This document shows, one piece after another, positions 53,487 through 62,356 of a stretch of 64,000 bases of DNA (its first letter is position 1; each line of letters opens with the position of its first letter). Both the position numbers and the translations under genes were made by a program. This DNA is from Bradyrhizobium oligotrophicum S58 (GTDB lineage Bacteria; Pseudomonadota; Alphaproteobacteria; Rhizobiales; Xanthobacteraceae): contig NC_020453.1 in assembly GCF_000344805.1 (NCBI RefSeq), positions 4,869,001 through 4,933,000 of the forward strand, written 5' to 3'. The notes below the pieces were generated by a model. The model searched no databases, was not told where the DNA came from, and saw only the letters and a list, made by a program, of their open reading frames with translations.

Positions 53487-54614
53487 TCAAAGGCTTTTGA
53501 TCTTGAGCCAGGTGCGGATGGCCTGGATGAGTTCTGCCTTGCGCTCCAGCGGCAACCAATGTCCGGAGGGGATGCTGGTCACGGTCAGGTCGGCACAGGT
53601 CGCGCGCATCGGATCGCCTTGGCGATTTCCGGTGATGCTGCAGATCTGATCGAAGTCGCCGTTGACGAACAGCACCGGCTGCGACAGGCGGCCGTCATTG
53701 GGGGCCTTGCGCGCGTAGGCGATGTTGGCGTCATCGTTCAGGTACCACGCGCAGGAGGGGCGGAAACCGTGAGCCTTGAACGCCTGCACCAGCACCTCGA
53801 AGTCCGCCGGCGGCCAGAGAGCCGGGTCGGGCTCAGTCGGCGGTGCCCGGTGCGCGGCGCCGAAGCGCCCTCCGTTGCGGGTGACCACCGCGTTCGGCGA
53901 AACCTGGCCCACGCCGGCGGGATCACCCCGTCGAAAAATCGACGCCAGCGATGCTGCCTCGTCCGCATCGAGGTCGGCGACTGCCGCGTCGAAGTGCGTC
54001 GTGTAGTAGCGGTAGTAGTCCCATTGACCATCCGGATATTGGTCAGCCGGATAGATCGTCCGGTCGACCAGTGGGACGACCGTGCGCAAGGCGTGCCCTT
54101 CCGGCTGATACGCCAGCGAGGTCAGCACGACGCCGCGGCTGCGCTGGGGCTCATGCGCGGCCAACTCAGCAGCCACCACAACGCCCCAGTCGTGGCTGAC
54201 CCAGATCGCAGGTTGGCCGCCAAGATGATCATGCAACTCCGCCATGTCTGCCACGACTTCCTGGATCGCGTAGGCGTCCGCGGCTGCAGGCGCGGACGAG
54301 CAGCCAAAGCCGCGCAGATCAGGAGCAACACAGCGCCAACCGTCAGCGGCGAACGCATTCATCTGGGCGCGCCACATCAAGCTGATGCTCGGCCAGCCGT
54401 GGAGGAAGATCATCAACGCCCCGTCGGCCGGCCCGCACTCGAGGTAGTGCGTTGTCTGACGAGGCGAGCTGAAAGTGCGCGACACCAGCGTAGACAATGT
54501 CGCTCCCCCTGTTGCGTCCGACAGTGGAGCGGCTGAGGACATCTCAACGAGGGTGGACCCTTCGCCGAGCGCAAATCCCGTTGCAGAACTGAGCGGTTGA
54601 AGCGGCGCTGTCAT
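53487..54614 (-). CDS. Alpha/beta hydrolase, epoxide-hydrolase-like
   Basis: This 375-residue protein has the oxyanion motif HGWPS near residue 72, the nucleophile elbow VSHDWG near residue 140 with Asp as nucleophile, and a late catalytic His in PSGHWLPLE. Asp at the elbow is the mark of epoxide hydrolases and haloalkane dehalogenases. Two tyrosines in the cap (WDYYRYYTTHFD) would support epoxide opening. An extra N-terminal 45 residues precede the core and may not be translated, if one of the later starts is used. Confidence 0.85.
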   Translation of the reverse strand: MTAPLQPLSSATGFALGEGSTLVEMSSAAPLSDATGGATLSTLVSRTFSSPRQTTHYLECGPADGALMIFLHGWPSISLMWRAQMNAFAADGWRCVAPDLRGFGCSSAPAAADAYAIQEVVADMAELHDHLGGQPAIWVSHDWGVVVAAELAAHEPQRSRGVVLTSLAYQPEGHALRTVVPLVDRTIYPADQYPDGQWDYYRYYTTHFDAAVADLDADEAASLASIFRRGDPAGVGQVSPNAVVTRNGGRFGAAHRAPPTEPDPALWPPADFEVLVQAFKAHGFRPSCAWYLNDDANIAYARKAPNDGRLSQPVLFVNGDFDQICSITGNRQGDPMRATCADLTVTSIPSGHWLPLERKAELIQAIRTWLKIKSL

Positions 54615-54635
54615 CGGCGAATAATCCAGTGAAGC

Positions 54636-54977
54636 TCAGCCGGTTCCCTCGCCGACCACGCGCAGATCGATCCTGCCGATCAGGTCCGAGCGCAGCGCTT
54701 CAGCGGCGGCCATCGCCGCCATTGTCTGTCGCAATGTGCTGACGTTCGATCCGAGCGAAACGATGCCGCCGAGCACCGCGGCCATTGCGCCGAGGAACGC
54801 GACCGCGGTGGACCCGAACAGGCCCAGCATCGCGCCGAGCAGCAATGCGACCCCGCCGGATATCACGATCTTCGAGGCGAGGATGATCTTTCGACACCGC
54901 TCGGCCACCTCGGCAAGCTGTTCGATCCGCGCCTCGATCCGAGAGATTTGTCCGCCCTCGTCGTCCTCATCCATCAC
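54636..54977 (-). CDS. Small membrane protein with coiled-coil start
   Basis: This 113-residue protein has an acidic start, a short coiled coil (RIEARIEQLAEVAERCRKI), two adjoining hydrophobic helices at about residues 34-78 rich in Gly/Ala, and a cytosolic tail. I do not recognise the family. It lies 21 bases upstream of the hydrolase gene on the same strand and may be co-transcribed with it. Confidence 0.65.
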   Translation of the reverse strand: MMDEDDEGGQISRIEARIEQLAEVAERCRKIILASKIVISGGVALLLGAMLGLFGSTAVAFLGAMAAVLGGIVSLGSNVSTLRQTMAAMAAAEALRSDLIGRIDLRVVGEGTG

Positions 54978-55241
54978 CCGCGCCGTCCTCCACGATTATG
55001 TCCCGCCATCGGACGTCCTGAAACGGGCCTGTCCATGATCATGCCGCCTGTCGCGTGGAGCCGAGCCTACGACGCCGCCATGACCCCGGCAACCATCCGA
55101 GCCGTGGCGTGACCGTGCATCGCAGGTCCGGATGCGCGTGGGCGTGCCATCCCCGGAGCAGAAGGCCGCGGGCCGGAACAAAGCCGGCAACTCCGGATTG
55201 TCGTGGTCAAAATCTCCACACTTTTGACCGGTGAGGCGACA

Positions 55242-55664
55242 ATGGCTGCAGACAGCCTGAAGACACTGCACACGGCCCTCATTGATGCGCGCAACGGCTA
55301 TCAGGAAGCAGGAAAGGATGCCGAGACGCCGGCGCTGGCGGCGCTGTTCGCCGCGATGATCGTCCTGAAGGAGCGTGATCACACTGAGCTGCATGACGCG
55401 TTGACGCGGATGGGCGAGAAAACGGACGAGTCCGGATCGTTCATGTCCGCGGTGCATGAGACCGTCATCCGCGTGCGCTCCGCGGTGACGGGCCTCGGCA
55501 CCAACGCGCTGTCATCCTTCGTCAGTGGCGAGGAGCAGATCATCAACCAATACGACGACGCGCTGAAGGACTGCGCGGGCGATCCTGCCATCACGGCCAC
55601 GCTCCGCCGGCAGCGCGAGAGGTTGCTGGTGAAAATCGCCGAGATGAAGCAGCTCGCGACCTGA
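55242..55664 (+). CDS. DUF2383 four-helix-bundle protein (PA2169 family)
   Basis: This 140-residue protein starts at the ATG after GGTGAGG; an in-frame upstream ATG lacks such a site. It has the ferritin-like DUF2383 pattern: LKTLHTALIDARNGYQEAG at the start, AALFAAMIVLKERDHTELHDAL in the second helix and GEEQIINQYDDAL in the third. The family's function is not established, but it is often stress-related. It stands alone between divergent and co-directional short genes. Confidence 0.85.
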   Translation: MAADSLKTLHTALIDARNGYQEAGKDAETPALAALFAAMIVLKERDHTELHDALTRMGEKTDESGSFMSAVHETVIRVRSAVTGLGTNALSSFVSGEEQIINQYDDALKDCAGDPAITATLRRQRERLLVKIAEMKQLAT

Positions 55665-55750
55665 GCGACCGTCTCACCCCAGCCGAGCAGGATGGCGCGT
55701 GGCCTTCCCGCGCGCGGCTCTCATCGTCAGACATCCGGATATCACCCATC

Positions 55751-56248
55751 GTGCCGAACCTGAGAACCGACGAGCATTTCATGCAGGAGGCGATCAAGGT
55801 CGCCACGCAGGATGGCGCTGAGCCGGCGCTGTCGCCGATCGGCTGCGTGATCGTGCTGGGCTCCGACATCATCGCCGCCGAACGCAATCACGTCGCCGCC
55901 AAGAATGACGCCACGGCCCACGCCGAGATCGAGGCCATCCGCGCGGCCGGACGCGGCTTCGACGACGGCGAGCTGCGCGGCGCCACGCTCTACACCACCC
56001 TGCAGCCGTGCGGCATGTGCACGATGGCCTCGATCTGGAGCAAGATCGGCCGAATCGTCTTCGGCGCCGGCCGCGACGACGTGCACCAGATGTACTTTGA
56101 AGCCCGGCATGTCGACACGCTCAAATTCGTCGCGAACGCCTATCGCGACGACCTCACGATTCAAGGCGGCGTTCTGCGCGAGGCCTGCAGCAAACTCTAT
56201 TATCGCCCCTGGGACGACGTCGCGGTCGAGGACCAGGGCAACCGCTAG
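55751..56248 (+). CDS. Nucleoside/guanine deaminase-like protein (CDA fold)
   Basis: This 165-residue protein, from GTG at 55751, is a zinc-dependent deaminase of the cytidine/guanine-deaminase superfamily: the zinc ligand and proton shuttle are in ATAHAEIEAIR and the Cys pair in TLQPCGMCTMAS. The length and the C-terminal helix suit a stand-alone metabolic nucleobase or nucleoside deaminase such as GuaD, not tRNA-specific TadA. The weak ribosome site leaves the start uncertain. It has no evident link with the eCIS deaminase-like domains. Confidence 0.88.
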   Translation: MPNLRTDEHFMQEAIKVATQDGAEPALSPIGCVIVLGSDIIAAERNHVAAKNDATAHAEIEAIRAAGRGFDDGELRGATLYTTLQPCGMCTMASIWSKIGRIVFGAGRDDVHQMYFEARHVDTLKFVANAYRDDLTIQGGVLREACSKLYYRPWDDVAVEDQGNR

Positions 56249-56333
56249 GCTCGTCCCCCTCCTCCGGCGAGACCAGAGATCCAGCCCATCGCCGCCAACG
56301 TTCGGATGACAACGCCATCAGGAGGTCCGGGAC

Positions 56334-56747
56334 ATGCGACTGCGTCTGCTCACGACCGCGATCCTCCTGGGAGCCATCGCCATGCCGCCGGCAAGCTCCG
56401 CCTCGCCGCTCGAAAAGTACCGATGGAAACACCGGCTCCTCGTCGTGACCGGCCCCGACGACGCGAGCGCGCGGCGGCAACGCCGGTTCTATGACGCCGC
56501 CAAAGCCGGCATGACGGAGCGCCAGATCATCCTGCTCGAGGCGCTGGACGACGGTGTCTCCTCCCACCAGGTTCGCGCGGCCGTCGGCACCGACGGACAC
56601 CGTTTCAAGGTCTATTTGATCGGCAAAGACGGCCACACCGCGTTTGCCTCGCAGACGCCGATATCAGCGGACGACCTGTTCAAGCGCGTCGATGCCATGC
56701 CGATGCGGCGGGATGAGATGCTGCGCGACAGATCGAAGGAACGTTGA
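56334..56747 (+). CDS. DUF4174-family secreted protein
   Basis: This 137-residue protein has a signal peptide (RLRLLTTAILLGAIAMPPASSA). A thioredoxin-like DUF4174 domain follows, with KHRLLVVTGPDDASARRQRRF near its start, FKVYLIGKDGHTAF in the middle, and the family ending DAMPMRRDEM. It lacks a CxxC redox motif, as usual in this family. It lies about 85 bases after the deaminase gene, on the same strand. Confidence 0.85.
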   Translation: MRLRLLTTAILLGAIAMPPASSASPLEKYRWKHRLLVVTGPDDASARRQRRFYDAAKAGMTERQIILLEALDDGVSSHQVRAAVGTDGHRFKVYLIGKDGHTAFASQTPISADDLFKRVDAMPMRRDEMLRDRSKER

Positions 56748-56797
56748 GCCTGAAGCGCCAACGTAGCGACGGTTCTCTCAGGCAAAATGGAGGGCTC

Positions 56798-57436
56798 TCA
56801 GGCCGCAGCCGTCTCCCGGATCTCCACGCGGATCGGAGTCGGATCGAAGCCGTTGCAGGGGTTGTTGACCTGCGGACAATTCGAGATCACGAACAGCAGA
56901 TCCATCTCGGCGGTCACGTCGACGTAGTTGCCCGGCGACGAGGGGCCGTCGAGCACGGTGAAATTGCCGGTGGGCTCGATCGGGACGTTCATGAAGAAGT
57001 TCAGGTTGGAGACGATGTCGCGCTTGGTGAGGCCGTGACGCGACAGCTCCAGGATGAAGTTCTCGCGGCAGGCATGCAAATAGCGCGTCGCTTCGCCGAA
57101 GCGCACGGCGTTGCTCTCGCAGGAGCAGCAGCCCGCTGACGTATCATGGCGGCCGCAGGTGTCGGCGGTGATCCGCGCCATCACCCGGCCGCGGTTGGAG
57201 ATCAGCCGCGTGCCGAGCTCGAGATAGGCGGAGCCCTGGACGCGCAAGGTGTCCTGCGCGCTGTAGCGTTCGGCGGTGTCAGCGGCGGCGTAGATCAGCG
57301 CGTCCACCGCCTGCTCGCCTTCGCTGTCGATGATGCGCAGGGTCTGGCCCCTCTTCAGCACCCGCGACCAGGGTCGCTCGGCGGGAATGTCGAAGCCATA
57401 GACGAGATGGCCGGGATCGGTCGATGGCATGACCAT
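56798..57436 (-). CDS. DUF1989 protein, urea-amidolyase-associated type 2 (UAAP2/CgdB-like)
   Basis: This 212-residue DUF1989 protein has the metal-site motif DTCGRHDTSAGCCSCESN and ends in the family's conserved VISNCPQVNNPCNGFDP. In Pseudomonas, a pair of such proteins forms carboxyguanidine deiminase (CgdAB) of the guanidine degradation pathway; in other bacteria they lie beside urea carboxylase. Here it is the last gene of an operon with two other DUF1989 genes. No urea or guanidine carboxylase is in the window, so the substrate is open. Confidence 0.85.
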   Translation of the reverse strand: MVMPSTDPGHLVYGFDIPAERPWSRVLKRGQTLRIIDSEGEQAVDALIYAAADTAERYSAQDTLRVQGSAYLELGTRLISNRGRVMARITADTCGRHDTSAGCCSCESNAVRFGEATRYLHACRENFILELSRHGLTKRDIVSNLNFFMNVPIEPTGNFTVLDGPSSPGNYVDVTAEMDLLFVISNCPQVNNPCNGFDPTPIRVEIRETAAA

Positions 57437-57441
57437 GCTCC

Positions 57442-58251
57442 TCAGGCGAACAGCTGATCGGTGAAGGCGTAGGCGCGCACGGCTTCCTCCGAGGCCGTGC
57501 GGCAGACGTCGTCAACAGCGGGCGGCGGCAGCCGGTGCCGGATCAGCGTGATCGGCGCCGTCGCGGCCGGCCGCGCCGGGTCGAGCGGATGGGCGCAGTT
57601 GGAGACCGCGACGATCAGGTTCATCTCGGCGCGCAGGTCGACGAAATCGCCGGCGTGCTTGCGCGCGGCGTGCCAGACGAAACGCCCGGCCGCGTCCGTC
57701 GTCACCGGCGCAAAGAAAGTCACGCAGGGCGGGATGTCGCGCAGGCCGAGCCCGATCTTGGCGGCGGCCGAGATGAAGTTCGCCTGGGTGTTGCGCGTCA
57801 CTTCGCCATAGGCCGAAAGCGTGGAGTCCGCGGTCGAGCCGCCGACCAGCAGATCATGCGCGCCGGAGGTATCCTCGATGACCGCCAGCAGCACGCGCCC
57901 CATGTCCGACAGGATCATCCGGCCCTTCGACAGCGCCGCGCTCCACTGCACCTTCACCGTGTCGGCGCAGTTGATCCGCTCGGTTGGATCCTCGCTGCGC
58001 CACGCCAGCAGCGACACGCTGGAGCGGCCGTGGTCATCGATGATGCGCAATGCCTCGCCGCGCGACAGCCGCACCGTCGTGTGCCATCCCGGCGGCACCT
58101 GCTCGGTCTGGACGACAGCGTCCGCCGCGATCGGCGCACCGTCGAGCGCCGTCGGCGCCGGCAGCTGCTTGAGCTCCTGCCCCGCTGCACGCAGCTCCTC
58201 GTAGCGGCGGCGGTTGGCGGCGGCCCGCTCAGCCTTGCTCGCTGCGCTCAT
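57442..58251 (-). CDS. DUF1989 protein, urea-amidolyase-associated type 1 (UAAP1/CgdA-like)
   Basis: This 269-residue protein starts at the ATG before SAASKAERAAANRRRY and overlaps the upstream DUF1989 gene by four bases. It has the DUF1989 core (GEALRIIDDHGRSSVSLLAW, VLLAVIEDTSGAHDLLVGGS, VAVSNCAHPLDP). Compared with the type 2 partner it lacks the cysteines in the motif after EDTSG, so it may be the less metal-bound or structural subunit of a heteromer. It lies five bases before the type 2 gene. Confidence 0.85.
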   Translation of the reverse strand: MSAASKAERAAANRRRYEELRAAGQELKQLPAPTALDGAPIAADAVVQTEQVPPGWHTTVRLSRGEALRIIDDHGRSSVSLLAWRSEDPTERINCADTVKVQWSAALSKGRMILSDMGRVLLAVIEDTSGAHDLLVGGSTADSTLSAYGEVTRNTQANFISAAAKIGLGLRDIPPCVTFFAPVTTDAAGRFVWHAARKHAGDFVDLRAEMNLIVAVSNCAHPLDPARPAATAPITLIRHRLPPPAVDDVCRTASEEAVRAYAFTDQLFA

Positions 58252-58850
58252 GCTGATGTCACCGTGAAATGCGCCTCGACCGGCCGTCCGGCCTTGCCGT
58301 TGATCGGCAGGATGTCCTGCGGACAGGCCGAGAACGCGATCACCAGATCCATCTCCGCGCGCAAGCGCACATGGCCGCCGGGCACGGGACGCGGCGGCGC
58401 GGCGAAGCCGAGCGTGCCGTCGGCATCCCATGGAATGTTCATGAACAAATTGAGCGGGCTCGGCACCTCCGGCGGCGTCAGGCCGAGCTCGGCCATGCCG
58501 GCGAACAAATTGTCGGTGCAATTGTCGTGATGGCCCTCGTGTCCGAGAAACGCATAACGATAGCGGTCACAGGCCGCGATCAGCGTGTCGTGGATGCCGC
58601 CCGAGGTGTCCTCGATCAAGGTCAGGATCGGCCGGCGCCTGTTGGTCCGGAGCACGTCGCCCGGCCGCGGTACCAGATGCAGCGAATGCGCCCGCGTGTG
58701 CTCGTTCGACATGAACTCCGAGAGGTCGGCGCGGCTGAAGGCCCAGGTGTCGACGACCTGCTCGCCATGGGTGTTGATCACGGTGACCACCTGGCCGGCG
58801 GTGACGAAGGCCGCCTTGCCGCGCCGCGCGGGAATCTCGATTCGCTCCAT
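58248..58850 (-). CDS. DUF1989 protein, stand-alone type
   Basis: This 200-residue protein is read from the ATG after GAGGGAGAG; a GTG five codons earlier overlaps the RidA stop and is possible. It has the full DUF1989 signature: EDTSGGIHDTLIAACDRYRY, then GHEGHHDNCTDNL with metal-binding His and Cys, PSPLNLFMNIPWD and FSACPQDILPINGK. It belongs to a different branch from the type 1/type 2 pair that follows it and probably acts on a related small nitrogen compound. Confidence 0.87.
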   Translation of the reverse strand: MERIEIPARRGKAAFVTAGQVVTVINTHGEQVVDTWAFSRADLSEFMSNEHTRAHSLHLVPRPGDVLRTNRRRPILTLIEDTSGGIHDTLIAACDRYRYAFLGHEGHHDNCTDNLFAGMAELGLTPPEVPSPLNLFMNIPWDADGTLGFAAPPRPVPGGHVRLRAEMDLVIAFSACPQDILPINGKAGRPVEAHFTVTSA

Positions 58851-58861
58851 TGCACTCTCCC

Positions 58862-59254
58862 TCACGGCTTGTAGGCGACCATGTCGATCTCGACGATGCC
58901 GCCGCGCGCCAGATCGCAGACCCCGATCGTGGTCCGTCCAGGCCGATGCGCATCGTCGAAATGGCTGGAGAAGATCGCGTTCATGGCGGCGTAGTCGCGC
59001 TTGAAATCGGTCAGGAAGATGCGGGCGAACACGACGTTCGCAAAGCTCATGCCGCAGCCCTTCAGCACGCGCGCGAGGTTGTCCATCACCTTGCGGGTCT
59101 GCGCCTCGATGCCGTCCGGGAGCGGCAGCGCGTCGTCATCAGGATCGGTTGCGAGCTGGCCGGTGACGAACAGGAACGGCCCCGCTTGCACCGCATGGCT
59201 GTAGGGCGTGACCGGCTTCGGCGCATCAGGCAGAAGATGATAGATCGGATCCAT
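58862..59254 (-). CDS. RidA-family imine/enamine deaminase
   Basis: This 130-residue protein starts at the ATG before DPIYHLLPDAP. It has the RidA fold landmarks (PYSHAVQAGPFLFVTGQL, CGMSFANVVFARIFLTD) and the active-site arginine in HRPGRTTIGV. RidA proteins hydrolyse reactive imines or enamines to ketones and ammonia. Its location between an amino-acid importer and three DUF1989 genes points to a pathway with an imine intermediate. Confidence 0.92.
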   Translation of the reverse strand: MDPIYHLLPDAPKPVTPYSHAVQAGPFLFVTGQLATDPDDDALPLPDGIEAQTRKVMDNLARVLKGCGMSFANVVFARIFLTDFKRDYAAMNAIFSSHFDDAHRPGRTTIGVCDLARGGIVEIDMVAYKP

Positions 59255-59280
59255 GGCGTGTCCCCTGTCCTCGTTATGCT

Positions 59281-60048
59281 TCATCCGGCGGCGTAGCGCT
59301 GGATGAACTGGCGCGCGCGCTCGGTGTCCGGGTTGACGAAGAAGCGCTCCGGCGGCCCGGTCTCGACGACGTGGCCGCGATCGAGAAACAGGATGCGGGT
59401 GGCGGCGTCGCGCGCAAAGCCCATCTCATGGGTCACGATCACCATCGTCCGGCCCTCGCGGGCGAGCTCGCGCATCACCACGAGCACCTCACCGACCAGC
59501 TCCGGGTCGAGCGCGCTGGTCGGCTCGTCGAACAACAGAACGTCCGGCTTCATCGCCAAGGCACGCGCGATACCGACGCGCTGCTTCTGCCCTCCGGACA
59601 GCCGCGCCGGGAACGCATCGGATTTGTCGGAGAGCCCGACCTTGGCGAGCAACGCCATCGCCTCCTCGCGCACCTTGGCGACGGGGCGCTTCTGCACCTG
59701 CACCGGCGCCTCCATCAGATTCTGCAGCACGGTCAGATGCGGCCACAGCGCGAAGTGCTGGAACACCATGCCGATCCGCGTGCGGACCCGCGACAGCTCG
59801 CGATCGGACATCACGACGCCGCCATTGTTGATGCCGATGCGCTCGCCGTTGAGATAGATCTGGCCGGCATCGGGCCGTTCCAGCCAGTTGATGCAGCGAA
59901 GCAGGGTCGACTTGCCGGAGCCGGACGCGCCGAGCACGCAGACCGTCTCGCCGCGCGTCACCGTGAAGCTGATGTCCGAGAGCACCTCGAGCGCGCCGAA
60001 GCGCTTGGAGATGCCGGCGACGTCGAGCACGGCCATGTCATCGGTCAT
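59281..60048 (-). CDS. Amino-acid-type ABC transporter ATP-binding protein
   Basis: This 255-residue ATPase starts at the ATG before TDDMAVLDVAGISK. It has Walker A GASGSGKSTLLRC, Q-loop MVFQHFALWPHL, signature LSGGQKQRVGIARAL and Walker B DVLLFDEPTSALDP, all typical of the GlnQ/HisP polar amino acid group. It lies 14 bases after the second permease gene and 26 bases before ridA. Confidence 0.93.
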   Translation of the reverse strand: MTDDMAVLDVAGISKRFGALEVLSDISFTVTRGETVCVLGASGSGKSTLLRCINWLERPDAGQIYLNGERIGINNGGVVMSDRELSRVRTRIGMVFQHFALWPHLTVLQNLMEAPVQVQKRPVAKVREEAMALLAKVGLSDKSDAFPARLSGGQKQRVGIARALAMKPDVLLFDEPTSALDPELVGEVLVVMRELAREGRTMVIVTHEMGFARDAATRILFLDRGHVVETGPPERFFVNPDTERARQFIQRYAAG

Positions 60049-60062
60049 CCCAGGCTCTCCTC

Positions 60063-60719
60063 TCAGCGCCGTGCCGCAGCCAGCCGGTCGATGCCGCTGA
60101 CACCGGCCTCGATCACCAGGCACAGGCCCCAATAGAGAAACACGGCGGTGATGAAGGCGGCGAACGGCACGTAGTGGCGCGACTGGATCGAGCTCGCGGC
60201 ATGCGTCAGCTCGGGCAGCGCGATGATGGTGAGGAAGGCGCTGTCCTTGACGATCTGGATCATCTGGTTGCCGATGACGGGACCGGCGGCGAGCAGCAGC
60301 GGCGGCAGGATGATGCGGCGGAACAATCGCGGCCCGGAGAAGCCGAAGGCGACACCGGCCTCGATCGGCTCCCGCGGCTGCGCCACCCAGGCGCCGCGCA
60401 GGATTTCTGCGAGATAGGCGGCGTGATAGACGGTCAGCGCCACCAGCCCCGAGCTCCAATTATCGAGCCGGATGCCGAACGACGGCAGCCCGTAATAGAC
60501 GATGTAGGCGAACAGCAGGAACGGCACGCAGCGCATGCCATCGACGAACACGCGCACGGTGAGCGCCAGCCAGCGCCGCTTCGACATCAGGGCCGGCGTC
60601 AGCACGAAGGCGATCACGAGGCCGGCGATGGCCGACAGCGCCGAGAGAATCGTGGTGTTGCCGAGCCCGCTCAGCAGCAGATCGCGCTCGCTCCAGACGA
60701 TGGCGAAATCCCGGATCAT
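60063..60719 (-). CDS. Amino-acid-type ABC permease (second)
   Basis: This 218-residue permease begins at the ATG before IRDFAIVWSERD and overlaps the first permease gene by four bases (ATGA). About five helices are visible, and the HisM/GlnP-type loop EAGVAFGFSGPRLFRRIILPP contacts the ATPase. Its C-terminus ends in a short basic tail. Confidence 0.92.
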   Translation of the reverse strand: MIRDFAIVWSERDLLLSGLGNTTILSALSAIAGLVIAFVLTPALMSKRRWLALTVRVFVDGMRCVPFLLFAYIVYYGLPSFGIRLDNWSSGLVALTVYHAAYLAEILRGAWVAQPREPIEAGVAFGFSGPRLFRRIILPPLLLAAGPVIGNQMIQIVKDSAFLTIIALPELTHAASSIQSRHYVPFAAFITAVFLYWGLCLVIEAGVSGIDRLAAARR

Positions 60720-61360
60720 GCGGCCTCGGCTGCAAGCTGGCGCCGCTCGATGAAGCGTTGCAGCGAGACCAGCGCGAACACGATCGGCGCATACATCGCG
60801 ATCGCCACCAGGAACGGGGGCAGCGGCTCGTATGTCTCGGCACCGATGCGCACCGCGGCGCGGGTGATATCGACGACGCCGACCACAGCCAGCACCGGCG
60901 TCACCTTGATCAGCAGCGACATCTCGTTGACGAGGCCGGGGAGACTGACCCGGACGATCTGCGGCAGCACGATGCGGCGGAAGCGCAAGCTCGCATGCAT
61001 GCCGACGGACTGCGCGGCCTCGTACTGCTCCTTCGGGAAGTTCATCAGGGCGGCGCGCCAGACCTCGCAGTTGAACGCGGAGGTGTTCATGACCAGCGCG
61101 AGGACCGCGGCCGAGACCGGGCCGATCGCGATGCCGACATTGGGCAGCGCGAAGAATAGCAGCAGCAGCAGGGTCACGAGCGGCGTCGCGCGCAGCACCG
61201 AGACATAGACGGCGACCATGCGCGCGATCACCGGCACGTCGGCCCAGCGCAACAGCGCCAGCCCGAGGCCGATCGGCAACCCCATCAGGATGCCGACCAG
61301 CGACAGCGTCACCGTGACCACGGCGCCCTGCAGGATGGCCAGTACGTCGGCCGCGCTCAT
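60716..61360 (-). CDS. Amino-acid-type ABC permease (first)
   Basis: This 214-residue permease has the His/Glu/Gln/Arg-type features: an N-terminal helix (AVVTVTLSLVGILMGLPIGL) and the loop EAAQSVGMHASLRFRRIVLPQ. It pairs with the following permease. A gap of about 117 bases separates it from the gene for the solute-binding protein. Confidence 0.92.
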   Translation of the reverse strand: MSAADVLAILQGAVVTVTLSLVGILMGLPIGLGLALLRWADVPVIARMVAVYVSVLRATPLVTLLLLLFFALPNVGIAIGPVSAAVLALVMNTSAFNCEVWRAALMNFPKEQYEAAQSVGMHASLRFRRIVLPQIVRVSLPGLVNEMSLLIKVTPVLAVVGVVDITRAAVRIGAETYEPLPPFLVAIAMYAPIVFALVSLQRFIERRQLAAEAA

Positions 61361-61477
61361 CGCCGTCCATCCATGGCGTTGCTGGACGACCGCATGCCGT
61401 CGAGGATCAACTCGCCGTCATGCGGACCGGCGCGCAGCCTTCGCCACCCGCACATCAGCTGCTCCTCGTCCGCGGCG

Positions 61478-62332
61478 TCAGAATTCCGGCTCGAACGTGA
61501 CCGGCAGATCCGGGAAGGCCTCGCCGAACCACTTCTTCTGCAGCTCGGCGAACCGGCCGGTTTCCTTCTCCTTGGCGATGAAGCCGTTCAGGAACTCGAC
61601 CAGCTCCGTGTTACCCTTGGCAACCGCCCAGGCCGGATAGGATTTGCCCGAGACGGGCTGACCGACCGCGAACACGTTCGGCTTCTCGGCGACCAGCGCC
61701 TTGATGTTGATGATCGTGTTGACGACGTAGTCGACGCGGCCGAGCGCGAGATCCTGATACGCTTCGGGATAGGACGTGTATTCGACGACCTTGCCGAGCT
61801 TGCCGCCCTCCTTCTCCAGCATGGCCTGGAGCTCGGGCAGCCTCCCGAGCAGCGCGCTGCCGGCCTGCACGCCGACCGTCTTGCCGCTGAGATCCTTGAT
61901 CGCGGAGATACTCTTGTCGTCCTTGCGCTTGACGTAGTAGTGGGTCGCGTCGGCGATCGGGCTGGTGAAATCGAGCGACTTGTTGCGCTCCTTGGTGATG
62001 ATTGCCGCGGTGATGGCGACATCGTATTTGCCGGTGGAGACGCCGGCCAGGATGCCGGTCCAGGGCAGGATCTGCTGCTTGATCTCGAACGGTGCGTATT
62101 TGCGCAGATCCTCGATCAGCTCGTTGTCGAAGCCGGTCGGCTTGCCGTCCTTGACGAACTCGAAGGGACGGAAATCGTCCTCGGTGGCGACGATCAGGCC
62201 GCGCTTCTTGATCTCGTCGAGGCTGCCGGCCTTGGCGCTGAACACGGCCGGCAAGGTCAGCGCGGCGGCCAATAGCGCCAGCGCGAGGCGCCGCGACGGC
62301 GCCTGAAGGCGGGAAAACGAAGGCTTGGTCAT
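61478..62332 (-). CDS. Amino-acid-type ABC solute-binding protein (family 3)
   Basis: This 284-residue periplasmic protein starts at the ATG preceded by GAGGAGATG; a start 15 bases earlier is less likely. The signal peptide ends near FSAKAGS. The family 3 pattern follows (LIVATEDDFRPFEFVKDGKPTGF truncated here to its core DFRPFEF, GILAGVSTGKYDVAITA, LSGKTVGVQAGSA, VDYVVNTI). It captures a polar amino acid or amine-like ligand for the downstream permeases, RidA and DUF1989 enzymes. Confidence 0.9.
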   Translation of the reverse strand: MTKPSFSRLQAPSRRLALALLAAALTLPAVFSAKAGSLDEIKKRGLIVATEDDFRPFEFVKDGKPTGFDNELIEDLRKYAPFEIKQQILPWTGILAGVSTGKYDVAITAAIITKERNKSLDFTSPIADATHYYVKRKDDKSISAIKDLSGKTVGVQAGSALLGRLPELQAMLEKEGGKLGKVVEYTSYPEAYQDLALGRVDYVVNTIINIKALVAEKPNVFAVGQPVSGKSYPAWAVAKGNTELVEFLNGFIAKEKETGRFAELQKKWFGEAFPDLPVTFEPEF

Positions 62333-62356
62333 CTCGCATCTCCTCATTTGAACTGA

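Noticed and set aside
55751..56248. Idea that this deaminase is an extra eCIS effector
   Set aside because: It lacks an eCIS-core domain and the CPNCH end, is 40 kb away and looks like an ordinary metabolic nucleobase deaminase.
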